Source: Paracyclopina nana (Eukaryota > Arthropoda > Copepoda > Cyclopoida > Cyclopettidae). From it: a stretch of DNA of 64,000 bases. A program made the position numbers and the translations under genes. Below the pieces are notes generated by a model that had not been told where the DNA came from, did no database searches, and worked only from the letters and a program-made list of their open reading frames with translations. The stretch is from contig JAGUCH010000001.1 in the NCBI GenBank assembly GCA_019096065.1, positions 10,602,001-10,666,000 on the forward strand, read 5' to 3'. Below are positions 45,601 to 57,600 of this stretch, in pieces; position 1 is the stretch's first letter, and the number at the start of each line of letters is the position of its first letter.

Positions 45601-48600
45601 ATCGAGATTTCCAGTTGGCCCTCGCCTATTTTATATGGTTATTGGATGAAACTGCATCATTTTTATGGCCGCGCGCAGGCTTTATCGCCCTTAACAGGTT
45701 GAATTCAGTGGATTTCAAAAATTGCTCTCCCATAGATAAAGTGAAAGGCATGGTTGCAGCAGGAATATCCTGCATTTTCAGCGGAGATCCCTACACAAAA
45801 TAGCTTTAAGCTAGCTATTTAGATCGCTAAGGATAATCTCACTTGATTGCTAGAAACTAAAAACATCAATTCCGTGTCAAGGCTGCCGCTACAGCTAATG
45901 GAAAAAAGATAAAAGAAATCGTTATTTTTTGTTGCTGCTATATGCTTGCAAAAAAAAACCAATCTGCTCCGATTCTCAATGGCTCACACACGAGATGGTG
46001 AAAAAATTCCTCCTATTTTCCACCCATTTATTTTGCGCTCATTTTGCTGGTGTATATGTGTGATCTGCATAACATACCAGCTCTCGAAGCATCGACTCTG
46101 AAGGTGCTAAGATCACCCACGACTCCGTCCTGAATGTCTGTGACCTTGATAAGGCCAGCATCGTAAGCCTTGGCAATTAGAGGGCTATTGGGCACCGTCA
46201 GCTCTTTTACTGTGACATCAATGACATAACTGCCAACCTCAATGGTGGTGAATTCAATACGAAAACGGCCGTTTCCCTCATCCACTACTTTGTACGGGAT
46301 ATGGGGCCGTTTCTCCGGACCTAAAATGAGGATATAGTGAAAAGTGGGACAAATGTAGGCACAAACTTTTGGCACCCTCCCCTAGCTCTACCAGCTGCTG
46401 GATGTAGGAAATAGATTTTTGGCAGCCGGTTAAAAAATCGACTCCTTTTATGGCCCCCAACAGCCCTGAAGAGCTCTGCTGCCCCGTCAATTAAACCAAC
46501 TGGGGTCACATGCTATGTAGAACTACAAAAGTGAATTGAAAACTGCCATTTTAATTGGAAAAAGGTGGGAGCTCAGCTCTCTCTCATAATTTGTCTCTGA
46601 GGCCTGGGTGTGTAATTTCGTCCCCGACCTCACACTTATCATTTAAAACAAGGCCAAGAAAATTGCACAGAGAAGAGAAGGAGGAGACATTTGGAAAGGT
46701 TTATGTGAAGTGAGCAAAGGCTGCGCCCGCGTATCTGGAAGAAAAATGCACTAGGAGGAAAGTGTAGCAGTAGTAGGGCTTCTTCATTAGGCAATAGATC
46801 ACAGCAGCTCTAATTTCATGCAAGATCTTCGAGGGTTCATTAAAAAAGTGCATAAAAGAAGACTCCTCGGCCGCAAAATTGGCCATAGAAGGGGGCACAA
46901 ATGTCAACGCGTTAATCCCCCTAATTCGCGGATGCATGCGCGCGCGCGGTCAAAATTAAGATATAAAGACATTGCTCTCCCCCTTCCCTTTTTTCAATTC
47001 CTCAGAGATATCGTGTGGAATGGAATGAGCCAATCCTTTTAGTGGATGTACTTACTGATGATGTTGACTTGGATGTCATCCTTCCGATTATTAGGAGCCC
47101 TCAGCTCAAAAACTGCCAGTTTGCCCGCGTTAAAATGGCGCACAGTCTCGCCCTCGAATCGGCACTTTTCCGCCATGCCTCGATAACTCGGCAATTTGGG
47201 ACTGGTCGATCCCTTTTTTGGCTCTTTGGACTTGGAACCAGAGACGGATTTACTGCTTTTCGACGGGCTAGACCGAGACTCGGATGAAGAGTACTGAGCA
47301 AAACTACTACTCTTTGATGTCGAAGCAGTTGTTGTCGTCGAAGAACTCTGCTTGCTCCTGCTAAACAAGAAGAAAAGATGAAGAGAGGCCTGCATTTCAC
47401 ATTTGCCTGTCCTACCTTGTTGACGCAAAGCTCTTCTTGGAAGATTCTTCCACACCAGAGATGGAGGAGGTTCTCTTGGGTATCAACGACCTACCAGGGG
47501 AGGAGGTCTTCCTTGCCACTGGCGGGGGTGTTTTTCTCTTGGCAGGAACTGGAGACTTTTCGTTGTTGGACGAGCTGAACAGCAGAGATGACTTTTCTTC
47601 CCTGCTCATCACCACTGACGAAGAAGAACCACCGAACATGGCTCTATCGGGAGTTCCACTTCGGTCTCGCCGAATTGGAAAGCCCCTTTCCACAACGGGA
47701 GACTTGGACCTGTCCTTGAACAGAGGACTCTTGCGACCAGGTGAATCGTGATGCTGTCCTGGTGACAAGGACCTCTCGCGCCTCGTGTTGAACAGGGGAT
47801 TCTGGCTCAGCTCGTCCATGGGAGACTTGGCCCTCTCGGCTGTGGAGTAACGTGAAGCTCTGGCTGCAGACGAGGACGACTTTCTTTCCATAGTCGCGGA
47901 GGAGGCCATCGCGTAGGAAGAAGACTCTTGGGAATAGTCCTTGCCAAAGTAGCCTTTGGACTCTGGCTCCATTCGCAGAGAATGGCTGGGATCAGTTTTG
48001 ATGAGAAAGCTCTCTTCTTTGAAGCCATTGCTCGACTTCAGCGGACTATGCACTTCTGTGTTGAGGGTTGTGGAGTAGGTTTTGTTGTTGACCAAATCCT
48101 CGGCAAGGCTGTAGGCAGTCGTCTCCTTTTCCACAATCGAGTTCTTCTGCTGCTGCTGCAGGAACGAAGAGTTCTTCTCGTAAAACGAGGACGAGTCATT
48201 TTTGGTGGTGAGTTGTGAGCTGCTGCCATTGCTGTAGGCTTCTTGAGCGGTCTTCTTGCCAGAGAGCAATGCTGGCGCGAGCAGGGACGAAAACGTTCCA
48301 AAGTCCTTGACGGGCTCCATTTTGACCACGCTCTTCTTATCGCTAATGCTTGCTTTCACGACGGGCCCCTCATCAAGAACCTTCATGGCATTCCTCGCTG
48401 GTGGTGGGGCCTTGGCATACGTATTTTTCACGCTCGACTCCTTCTTCGTTGTCGTCGTCAAGGTGGTCTTGGTGATGACCTCTGCTGAGTTGGAGTAGTC
48501 ATCCAGGTAGCTCGAGTCAATTTTGCTGAAATCCCTGGAATGCAAGAGTGTCCTGCCGCCGTCGCTTTCATCTTTCCAGCCATTATTGCTAATGTTCCTA

Positions 48601-51600
48601 TTGTAGTCCACATGTCCATTCAAGCTGGCTTCCGAGGCTTTCACTTTGCCGGTGATCAGCCCAGGTGACATCAAAGGCGTATTCGGGTCTTTCACCTGGA
48701 GGAAAAATGATGGTTAAGCTAGAGCTACAATTGTCTACCATGCAGTTCACCTCGCAAAACCAAGGGGATCCTTGAACCTTCTCCCCATTGAATTTAACGT
48801 CCAATCTGTGCCTGCCAGCATCATGAGGGATGAAATTGGCAGCGAATTTTTCACCGCTAGCTTTCGCCACGTGGCAAGTGACTCTTCCGCCATTAACAGT
48901 AATCTCCAAATTTCCAAATCCAGCTCCGCTTCCATCCACTGAAAATGGGAACAATTTGTCATGTATGGCAAAAAAGAAGGAGAAGGGAGGATAATTAATT
49001 GAGGTCTATAAAATGGTGCACTTTTTTAATGCGCGTGCGTGGCTTTTTGCCAGCACTAATTATTGCTGCTGCATACCGTCAAACTCCACAGGCATTCCAA
49101 CGAATCCCGGGGGGATTTCGCCCACGACGATTTTCGAGGCATCGTAGGTGAAAAAGCAGGGCGTGGCATCAATTTTTTCGTCCTTGATCACGATTTCGAT
49201 GGTATGTTCACCGACAATTGAAGTCGTAAATTCGCAAGTGAATGTGTCCACTTCATGGTTCAGCCTCAATTCGTTTGAGATCTTCCTGCCACTAGGATCT
49301 GCAAGAGTTATTTATTACCATACATTCAATATGTGTGTCTCGCGTATAGAAGTCGCGAATAGAAATTCGTTGGAAGAATAACAGGATTAACTTGCTACTA
49401 TGCAGGAAAGAGAGAACTTCTACTGGGCTCTTTAAAAGCAGGAGAGTCTCTTCAAACTCAATAATCTACCACTACGGCCATATGCTACTTCCTCAGGGCT
49501 CAATGTATTTGAAAAAGCGGATATACTTAAAGGCCACCAAATTAAGAGAAAGAGCCATCGGCTATCTAATTTTGGGAGAGTGAAACTTTGCTGCCCGAGG
49601 CATATCAACTGCTGAGCCATAAAGCCATTATTATGGGGTGATTAAAAAAGTCATTAACATTTGCTTCAAGTATAGTGTCTGCCCTTGCAGGAGTCGGAGC
49701 TGGATTAACCAAAGCAACTGCATGGTACTTTTAATCATGTATACGCGCCGGATTTGAAGCTAATTAAGCCTAGCTTCTTAGCAAGGCCAACAACATCATG
49801 AATCAATCATGAGGGCTTTTCACGCACACATTACAGTAAATTAGGTTCATGGAATATGCATGGTGTACCTTTGATGCCAACAAAAATGTCCTTTTCTGAG
49901 CTGGCGCCATCTGCCGGGCAATCAAAGGCTATGACCTTCTTGATTGGCAAGAGTGCCAAGCCATCCTCAGTTTGGTGCTCAGATTGGAACAATTGCTGTT
50001 GGTGCTCATCCCTGAATTCCCTGAAACTTTGGCGCTTCTTTTTGCTCCTGGGTGGCGCCTGTGGAGCGGAAACTGGAATTTCGCGCTCTGAGTAATAATT
50101 TCTTCTCTCGGCTCTTTGCTCATCGTGGGTCTTATAACGTGACACTTTGCGGTCTGCTCTAAAGAGATCCGTGGCACCTTTTCGAGCCTCACGAACGTCT
50201 TTCCCAATTCGTAGGGAAAACGGAGAGCCTTTCACTTCCATTCCATGGAGATACACATAAACTCGATGCTTTCCTTTCTCGGACGGGGTGAACGTCACCT
50301 ATAACAGTAAGTCTTCATTTTTTCCTTTTCAAAAATAAAAGTTGGTATACAGTGCTAGGCTAGAGAGAGAGACCTTTTCGAAAGAGGAAATGCGTTCGAT
50401 TGGAAAGCAGGAGTAGAGTTTTTGCCCCTTTTTCGTTGGGGCAAAGTGCAAGTTGAAAATCCAGAGGAAATCGAGTTAGCAGTGACAGATCAATGAGGTA
50501 AAGCTAATTGGGCTTTTACCCAATTATAAAAGTAGTTGTAGAAAGCTGTGGTAAGTAAATACGCACTGATAGCCAAAAGTGATAAAAAACGTACATTATA
50601 GATCCTGTTTCCGACTTCTTCGACGTAGAATGTTCTTCGAATTGATCTGTTATCAAAGACCACATCGATTGCCACTTCTCCCCATCCAGTTTTAGAGGCG
50701 TCCACCGTGAAAGTAAATGGATCACCAGGTCGGGCTTTCCGAGCGGATTCTTGATCAGGAATCTAAAGAATACCGATAACTTGGTGCGTGTAAGCGACCC
50801 ATAGCACAAACAGATGATACACATTTTGCATGAATTGCCGCTTTTGCGAGTACTTTCGCATGCTGAGTTTGCATTCTGGAAATTATTACAATTTGTTGGC
50901 TGTCCCAGATGCACCTTTTTTCAGCCTTAATGCATATAAGCATAGGCCTACTTCAACATTAATCTCTAAGAAGGCATTTATTTTGCTGCAGGCCAGCTCC
51001 ACGGGCTACTGGCGAAATAATGCCTTTTTAAAGCTGACCAAGCAATAAAATAGTTACAGGCTCACAAAGTAGGCTCAAGGATTCAAGGCCATTTCCAAGA
51101 AGAAGCCCGAGTCATCTAAGTGAAAAAATTGTGACAGGCCTTAAAGTCCAGGAAACGCTTCGTGCGCATAAAAAACTCATCTCAGCCATACGCGCCTAAT
51201 TGGCCTTTTAAGGTGAGAAAATGAGCTCACAAAGATGGCCCTGGGATTGAAGACCATGCACTTGAATGGGCTGTTCTCAATGTCTTGGCCGTCGTAGGTA
51301 ACGTGTATTTTCCATTCGCCGGCCTCTTGAGGCTGAAATGAGGCATAAAATGTCCCATTTTCCTCACTCACTGGACATCCCAAAGGTCGGGCCGTTGGAG
51401 AGTAAGCCGTCACCTAAAACAGGGAGAGGGAGCCATAAAAATTGGAAAAAGTGAATATGGTGCTTTTTTTCCTCCTCCTCCACCCACCTCTAGCAATTCA
51501 GGTCTGGCTGCATGATGAGGATTGATGAGGACTTCGACCGTGGATCCAACAGCACATGGTTCAATTCCTATTGAATAAAAAATTCCTCTTTTTAGACCTG

Positions 51601-54600
51601 CTACGAGAATGGAAGATCGAATGCCATGCTGCTTTTGCTGATCTGGCTATTTCCCATTTGCCAAGAGTCAAGCTTCGATTACATATGCCCCTTGAGGAGC
51701 CGCACAAAACTTGTGGCATAAATCAACTATTTGCCCAAGTTCGCCTTTCATGTTTTCACCTTTCTAAAATAATATCAGGATGTGATATCTCATGTGAAAA
51801 AGATGGGGAGAGAGCAGCTATAATAAATCCCCTAAGTAAGGAAAGGTTTCGAGATAATTTCAATTTTTTTGCTCCTATCATAGCATTATAGTGAGAGGCC
51901 ATTTGCAGAGGAGAAGTGGCCCAAATCTGAAGCAGGGCGCTTTTTTGCGCGCAACCCACAAAAGTTGATCAATTATTCAGAAAATTGCACTTTCTCCGCT
52001 AGCGCCAAACTTTGAACTTTCCTAGCATAAAAGGATGCGTGACAGGCCTCAAATTTGCGGCAAGCAAAAAAGCCTGGCAAACATTAAAAGTGCATCTTTT
52101 GCTAGCTACGATATTGGGCTCTCTCGTCAAATCTCCCCATATCTTTACAATGTGGGCTCTTCTGACGAGTTTTTCTATTAGAGCAACACTCTTTTTTTCC
52201 AACAGGCCGAAACCGAGGCCTAGCTGTTGAGGCCTTGTTTGAGTAAAGTTTTATGCTAGGGCAAAGTTTAGCAGCCAACTGTCCAATTTGAAGCAAGTCA
52301 TGTCATGCATTTCCGTCCATATGTCATGACCTGGCAAGTTTTAAATTTCACTCACCGTCATAGTCCTTTTTCGATTTCGGCATTGACCTCAGGAAATGAG
52401 GGGCTCCCCTCACAGCCTCTCCCTCGTTGGTGACGAGCAATTCATGCATGCCAATCTCGTCGGGTTGGAAAAATCCCCGACCTCCATTTGGTCCGAGGTC
52501 AAAATTCAAGTAGACCGGGCCGGAGGGGCCGATGACTTCTGCATTGATGGCGTCCATGTCCACTTCTTTGTCCAAGATGTCGATGTTGAAGTTACACTGT
52601 AATTTATGTATTGTAGTACGAGCGACACTTTTATTGTTTGGGATAACAAGTGACATTTATCTTCAACTGGCTATTGGCACATAGACAGCAGGCTTTAAAG
52701 CAGCCCTTTACAATGGAAGAAAAATGAGAAAACTAATTGTTGGCCAATAATGGCTACTCTGGTCTGGAAATCTATTTTTGGAGCAAGTCGAAGCACAGCT
52801 TTGAGCATTTCACTGCTTTGAAACACGACCCCTGAGCAGTAGTAGAAGCTTTCATAAACTTCACGATGTCACAAACAGGAGTGGCCTTGGCAGTAGAGGC
52901 AAGACCACTTGACTTGTCTTTGTTCGTCATCGCTGAATAAGTTGAGTATGAATTTGAAATGTGTGCACAGGCCGACGATTACAAATGCAAAAAAGTTTTG
53001 AAAAGAGACAAATAAACTTTCTGCTTAATTACTCCGTCGACTGTGACTGAGTTGAAAAGGTTTATAATTGGTGTATTAGTGTGCTTTGCATGGGTGAAAA
53101 TGTATAAATGGGTGCGTGATTCCTCCGGGATTCGGTCAGTCGGCTCCCGAAAGTGAGACGTGAAAGCCAAGTCGAAATTGTGAGAACGTAGTGACTTTGG
53201 CACACCAGTGTACGGAGCTCTACATATAGCAGTGTGAACAACAACAATAGCCGGGCTCAGTCGCTTAGAGGAACCACAATGAGACGGACCATCATTATTG
53301 TTCAATTTCTCCTTTTTCTCGGGTCTTGCTGGAGCTTCGCTAATGCCAGATATAGAATACCGCTCTTCGAGAGCAACAAACGCTCACTTGTTGCTCCCCT
53401 TGAAAGAGGTCAGTCAATTGCAATTTTGGCATCAAAGTCATTGAAACTCTTTCTTCCACCAGATCTGGATGAACTGTACCAAGCCAATCCTTACATCATG
53501 AGTCAGCTATTAAGCCTTGAGGAAGAGCTCGAGTCTGATCGCGCCAAACGAGTCCATGGAGCTCTTCGCTTCCACAGACGTAAGTGTTTAAAATTATCAG
53601 CAACATGGCTACTTTAGAAAGCCACCAATTGCTTGTTTTGAAAATGTAGCCATGAAACGAGGGTCACCGTTGAAGCAAAACAAACTTTTCCAGCCTGGAG
53701 CATCCGACAATCCATGGGAGACAGACTGAGAAGGGGCGATAACGAAGAAGGAGGAGAATGGGAGGGTAACTTCTTCAATCAGCTGTTTGGCTAATACTTC
53801 TACTACTGTAGCTATATAAAAAGTCAACCATGTCGAACTGGTTCAGCTTTTCATTTTGTGTCCACCTCTCTCTACCTTTATGCTGGTTAACTTGCTTAAT
53901 AAATGTGCCACGAAGGCACCCTTGCCACAAATGACGTACCATAATTAATTAGCAGCTTCACTTACCTCTTCTCCAACCTTGACTTTGCTCACGTTACACC
54001 TCATCTCCATCCTCTCTCCTGGTGGCGTTTTGTCAGGAATCCACTGGAACTGGGCCACCCAGGCCATCACTCCCAAATACTCGACATTCGGATTGGCCAT
54101 GTCCTTAGATTCCAGCACTTTCGGAACGCCAATTTTGGAGCCTCCGGACAGAGCAACATCCAAGTTGGATACCCAATTCTCTGGATAGTTGTCCATCTCG
54201 CGAAAATTAGGCACTGGGCCGCCCTTGGCTTTGACCAGCGCCGAAGCGGCCAGTCCGTCATTCCAATCGGTCTGCAATATCGATCCATGTGAAAATATGT
54301 GAATTACTAAGATCAAAAGCATGTAAACATGACATGCGAACGTAACCATATCAGAATATATCCGAAAACACGACATATCATTATTATTGTTATTACCCTA
54401 AAGTTGTTGATTCTCTGGTTGGGAATTTGATTCTTCACCCAGTTGAGTGTGGCGTAGTAGCCAGGGCTGTCCTCCTCCTTCATGAAGTAGGACAAATACG
54501 TCATGCCACTCAGCTCGTCCAGGTGTGGAGAAGACAGGTACTCTGGCTCCAGGACCAATGGAATCTTGAAGTGCTTCTCAGCCACCTCCATGGCTTTCTG

Positions 54601-57600
54601 GCAATTTTCAGGCCCATCCCTGGGATTGAGATTCCGCCAGTTGGGCATCAGCCCAGGCTTGCAGTAGTCAATCAGAGCCGACAAATTGATGCCATTATTC
54701 CAGTCGGATGTGAAATTCTTGATGTTGCAATCTTCCGGCAAAACGGCCTGTACAACAGAGATATTAAGAGCAATTCCGAAATTACGAGTTATTTTACCCT
54801 CAGCCAGGCCAACATCAACTTTTTGGGTGGAAAGTTGGAAGCTCCGAGTTGATAATGGGCAATGAGGGACCACAAAAGGGCCAATATGAGCTTTAGGTTT
54901 CCATTATGTATATCAGTGTTGCCTGCAAATAGAGCGTCCAAGCAGAAAAGGGATTAGCGTTGCGGAAATTAAAGCAGCATTTTTGCACAGCAAGCATCGT
55001 GATGATGGCAGCAACCAATTGACCATTATCTTTTTCCCCCTTTTAATGAGCTGCACATTCAGCCATTAACTTTTTGCACAAACACAATGGCAATCTGTGC
55101 GCAACAAAAAAAGCAACTTCCACCAAGAACTGCGCATATTGCGAAAAATCGAGGTTCAGTGTTTATGCTCCGACTTCCGCTGTCGTCGTCCCATTGTTCG
55201 GGATTAACCAATTGGGCTTTGCTCACGGTGTAGTAACATTTTTCCGAATAATGTAAAAAAGATGGCATTAGAAGTAACCTCCGATTCTTTTTCAAAGTCG
55301 CTTAAACTAGTTCGTCGCATAATCGTTATCATTTGGCTTTTTGACTTTAAAAAACGAAATATTTGGCGTTTTTGTCAAGAAAGTAGAGATTTTCTGACTT
55401 TTCCAGAAACCTCCACCGTGTACAAAGCTTGTTTTTCTTGGACAAATTGTCCTACAAAGAATCCGATTATAACTTAATTTGCCATTAAACTTAAGACAAA
55501 ACAAGATTAAAACTTGCTGTAAAAAAATTAGAAGACTGAAATATTAGTGAATTAGTTGAAACATATCAAATCTGGATGCTTTTAAAATTGATCGGAGGTT
55601 CAATATTTTTAGATCGGGGCTAGTAGCGGGGCAGGTGCAAACAGAAACAGATCGAAATTCTATTTTCAGCCCGCTTAGCTTACACTGCTATTAGCTGGGG
55701 TATCATTAGCTCCTCCTGGCGGCAAAAATCATTACTACCAGAGCCTCCGTGAGCAAAGCCCAATTAAAGCTAATTGGCTGAACTTTGCACGAGCCTCCCT
55801 TTATTGCATTTTCATTCAGAGACGAAGAGATCTTTTAAACAAAGTAATTTTGCCTATGTCACGGTTGCCCAGAGCCAAGTACAGCACATCCACGCAATCT
55901 AGCAGCATTGACAAAATAGAGAATCCCAAAAGCAATGCCATGATCCCACCAACTGCCATAGCCATTTCAATGCTGTCATAAAGGTAGAATTCTCTGCTGT
56001 GAGCTACAGTCAACTTGTCAAAGAAAATCGCAACTTTGAACTTTCCTTCCTCTTGAGAAGAGAACTCCTCTTGGCCACTGAAATCCCTTGCATATTCCAC
56101 GTCGTCAACAAGGAATTTTTCAGTGGTGCAACTTTTAGAGCAACCTGATGATTTCATTAGAGCACTGGCAGTCTCAGCTGCATATTCTATAACTTCCATA
56201 GCCATCGAGCTGTTTGTGCATTCCGGCACATCAGTATCCATATTTAAAGTGGCCAAATGGCTGGGCAAGCAGATAAGACTTGCCTTTATCAGCTCTGTTT
56301 TGACTTTTGCCATGAAACAGGCTTCAAAATCATCAGTCAACTCGTCCACACAAATGCCATTGGAATGGGCAGATGCCAGCCTTGTTTGAACGATCTTTGC
56401 CACCCTAATATTCACCTCATCATGGCTGCCAAATAGCACCACCTTGGTCACGTAGTCAGGCAACTTGAACTGGTCAAATGTGATCCAGTAGGTGTCATCT
56501 GTTACAATATGAAGCTGAAGAAAAATTTTATTAAGGGACAATGAATGAAAGTTACCCAAAGAAGGGTGCAAGTAGAGATCATAATCTAAGCCCTTCATAA
56601 GGCTGAATGAAAATTGGAACGAGTTGGCAAAAACAGGTGTAGGGTTGGCCAGTGTGTAGCATTGTCCCCTACGCAACCCCTTTTTTGCCAAAGTTAAGGA
56701 CCAATTCTGCCCAACCTCAAGGCCCATTTCGGGCATTCCATAAGCCAATTCAGCAAAGTCAGAGGGAAGAGCAACGTTTCCAGGTCCCTTAAAAGGATTA
56801 GTTGCACATAGCGTAGCCTGGGGTAATTTCATCTCACTGAAATCCTCTTCACTTTGAGCTGTGGCAACCCAGTGACTATCTTGAAATTTTCGCCCAATTA
56901 AAGCCATAGCAAAGATAAAGAGTAATAAGCAGACCAAAAAGAGGCCAACTTTCAGGAATTTATAGATGAAAATCCGCATGGCTTAAAAAATGTCAGCTAG
57001 CTTCTATGGCCTCAAGGTTGAACTGAATCAATGCATAAACGGGTGGCTAGCCACAAAAAACTGATGTCTTTGCATGAAAAGAAATATTGCAAAAAGAGCA
57101 GCACGACTGTTTTCAACAACAATAAGCTAATATACTTGGTGTAAATGAAATCAAGGTCACAGTAAAGAAAGAAGGCCCGAATGCCTCATTTTTATGGCAT
57201 ACGATGTCAATAAAGAAGGCTCAGCACGTCACTAAAAGATCTCCTTCAACAATAGCAAAATGTGTAAAAATGAATTTGCCTTTTTTTCCTGCAGGAGCAA
57301 ATCCTCCTTCATTTCTTGGCATACCTCACAGAAAAAGTAAGACTTTTTGGGCATTTTCCGAGTTTGATGGAGATAAACTACCGCAAAGAGATTTCACAAC
57401 TTCATTTTCCCCACATGAAGGCACCTGCGAGAATTGGCGCATCCGAGACTTATATCATGACAGCAACCATTAGGGGGTATATGAATATGATGCAGAAAAT
57501 GGTTGTGGAATTATAGCTATTGCCAGGGGGGTCTCGTAAGTGAATTCTTGACGCAAGTTTTGCTGGCTAAAATCACCAAATCTGTTTGTCTTAGCCTAGG

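Noticed and set aside
46932-46947. Z-DNA-prone GCGCGC run
   Set aside because: It is short and isolated inside an intron, with nothing to link it to a function.
53320-53380. Nested peptide as proctolin or SIFamide
   Set aside because: The start RYRIPLF only loosely recalls RYLPT or YRKPPFNGSIF. The diagnostic residues (LPT; GSIFG) are absent.
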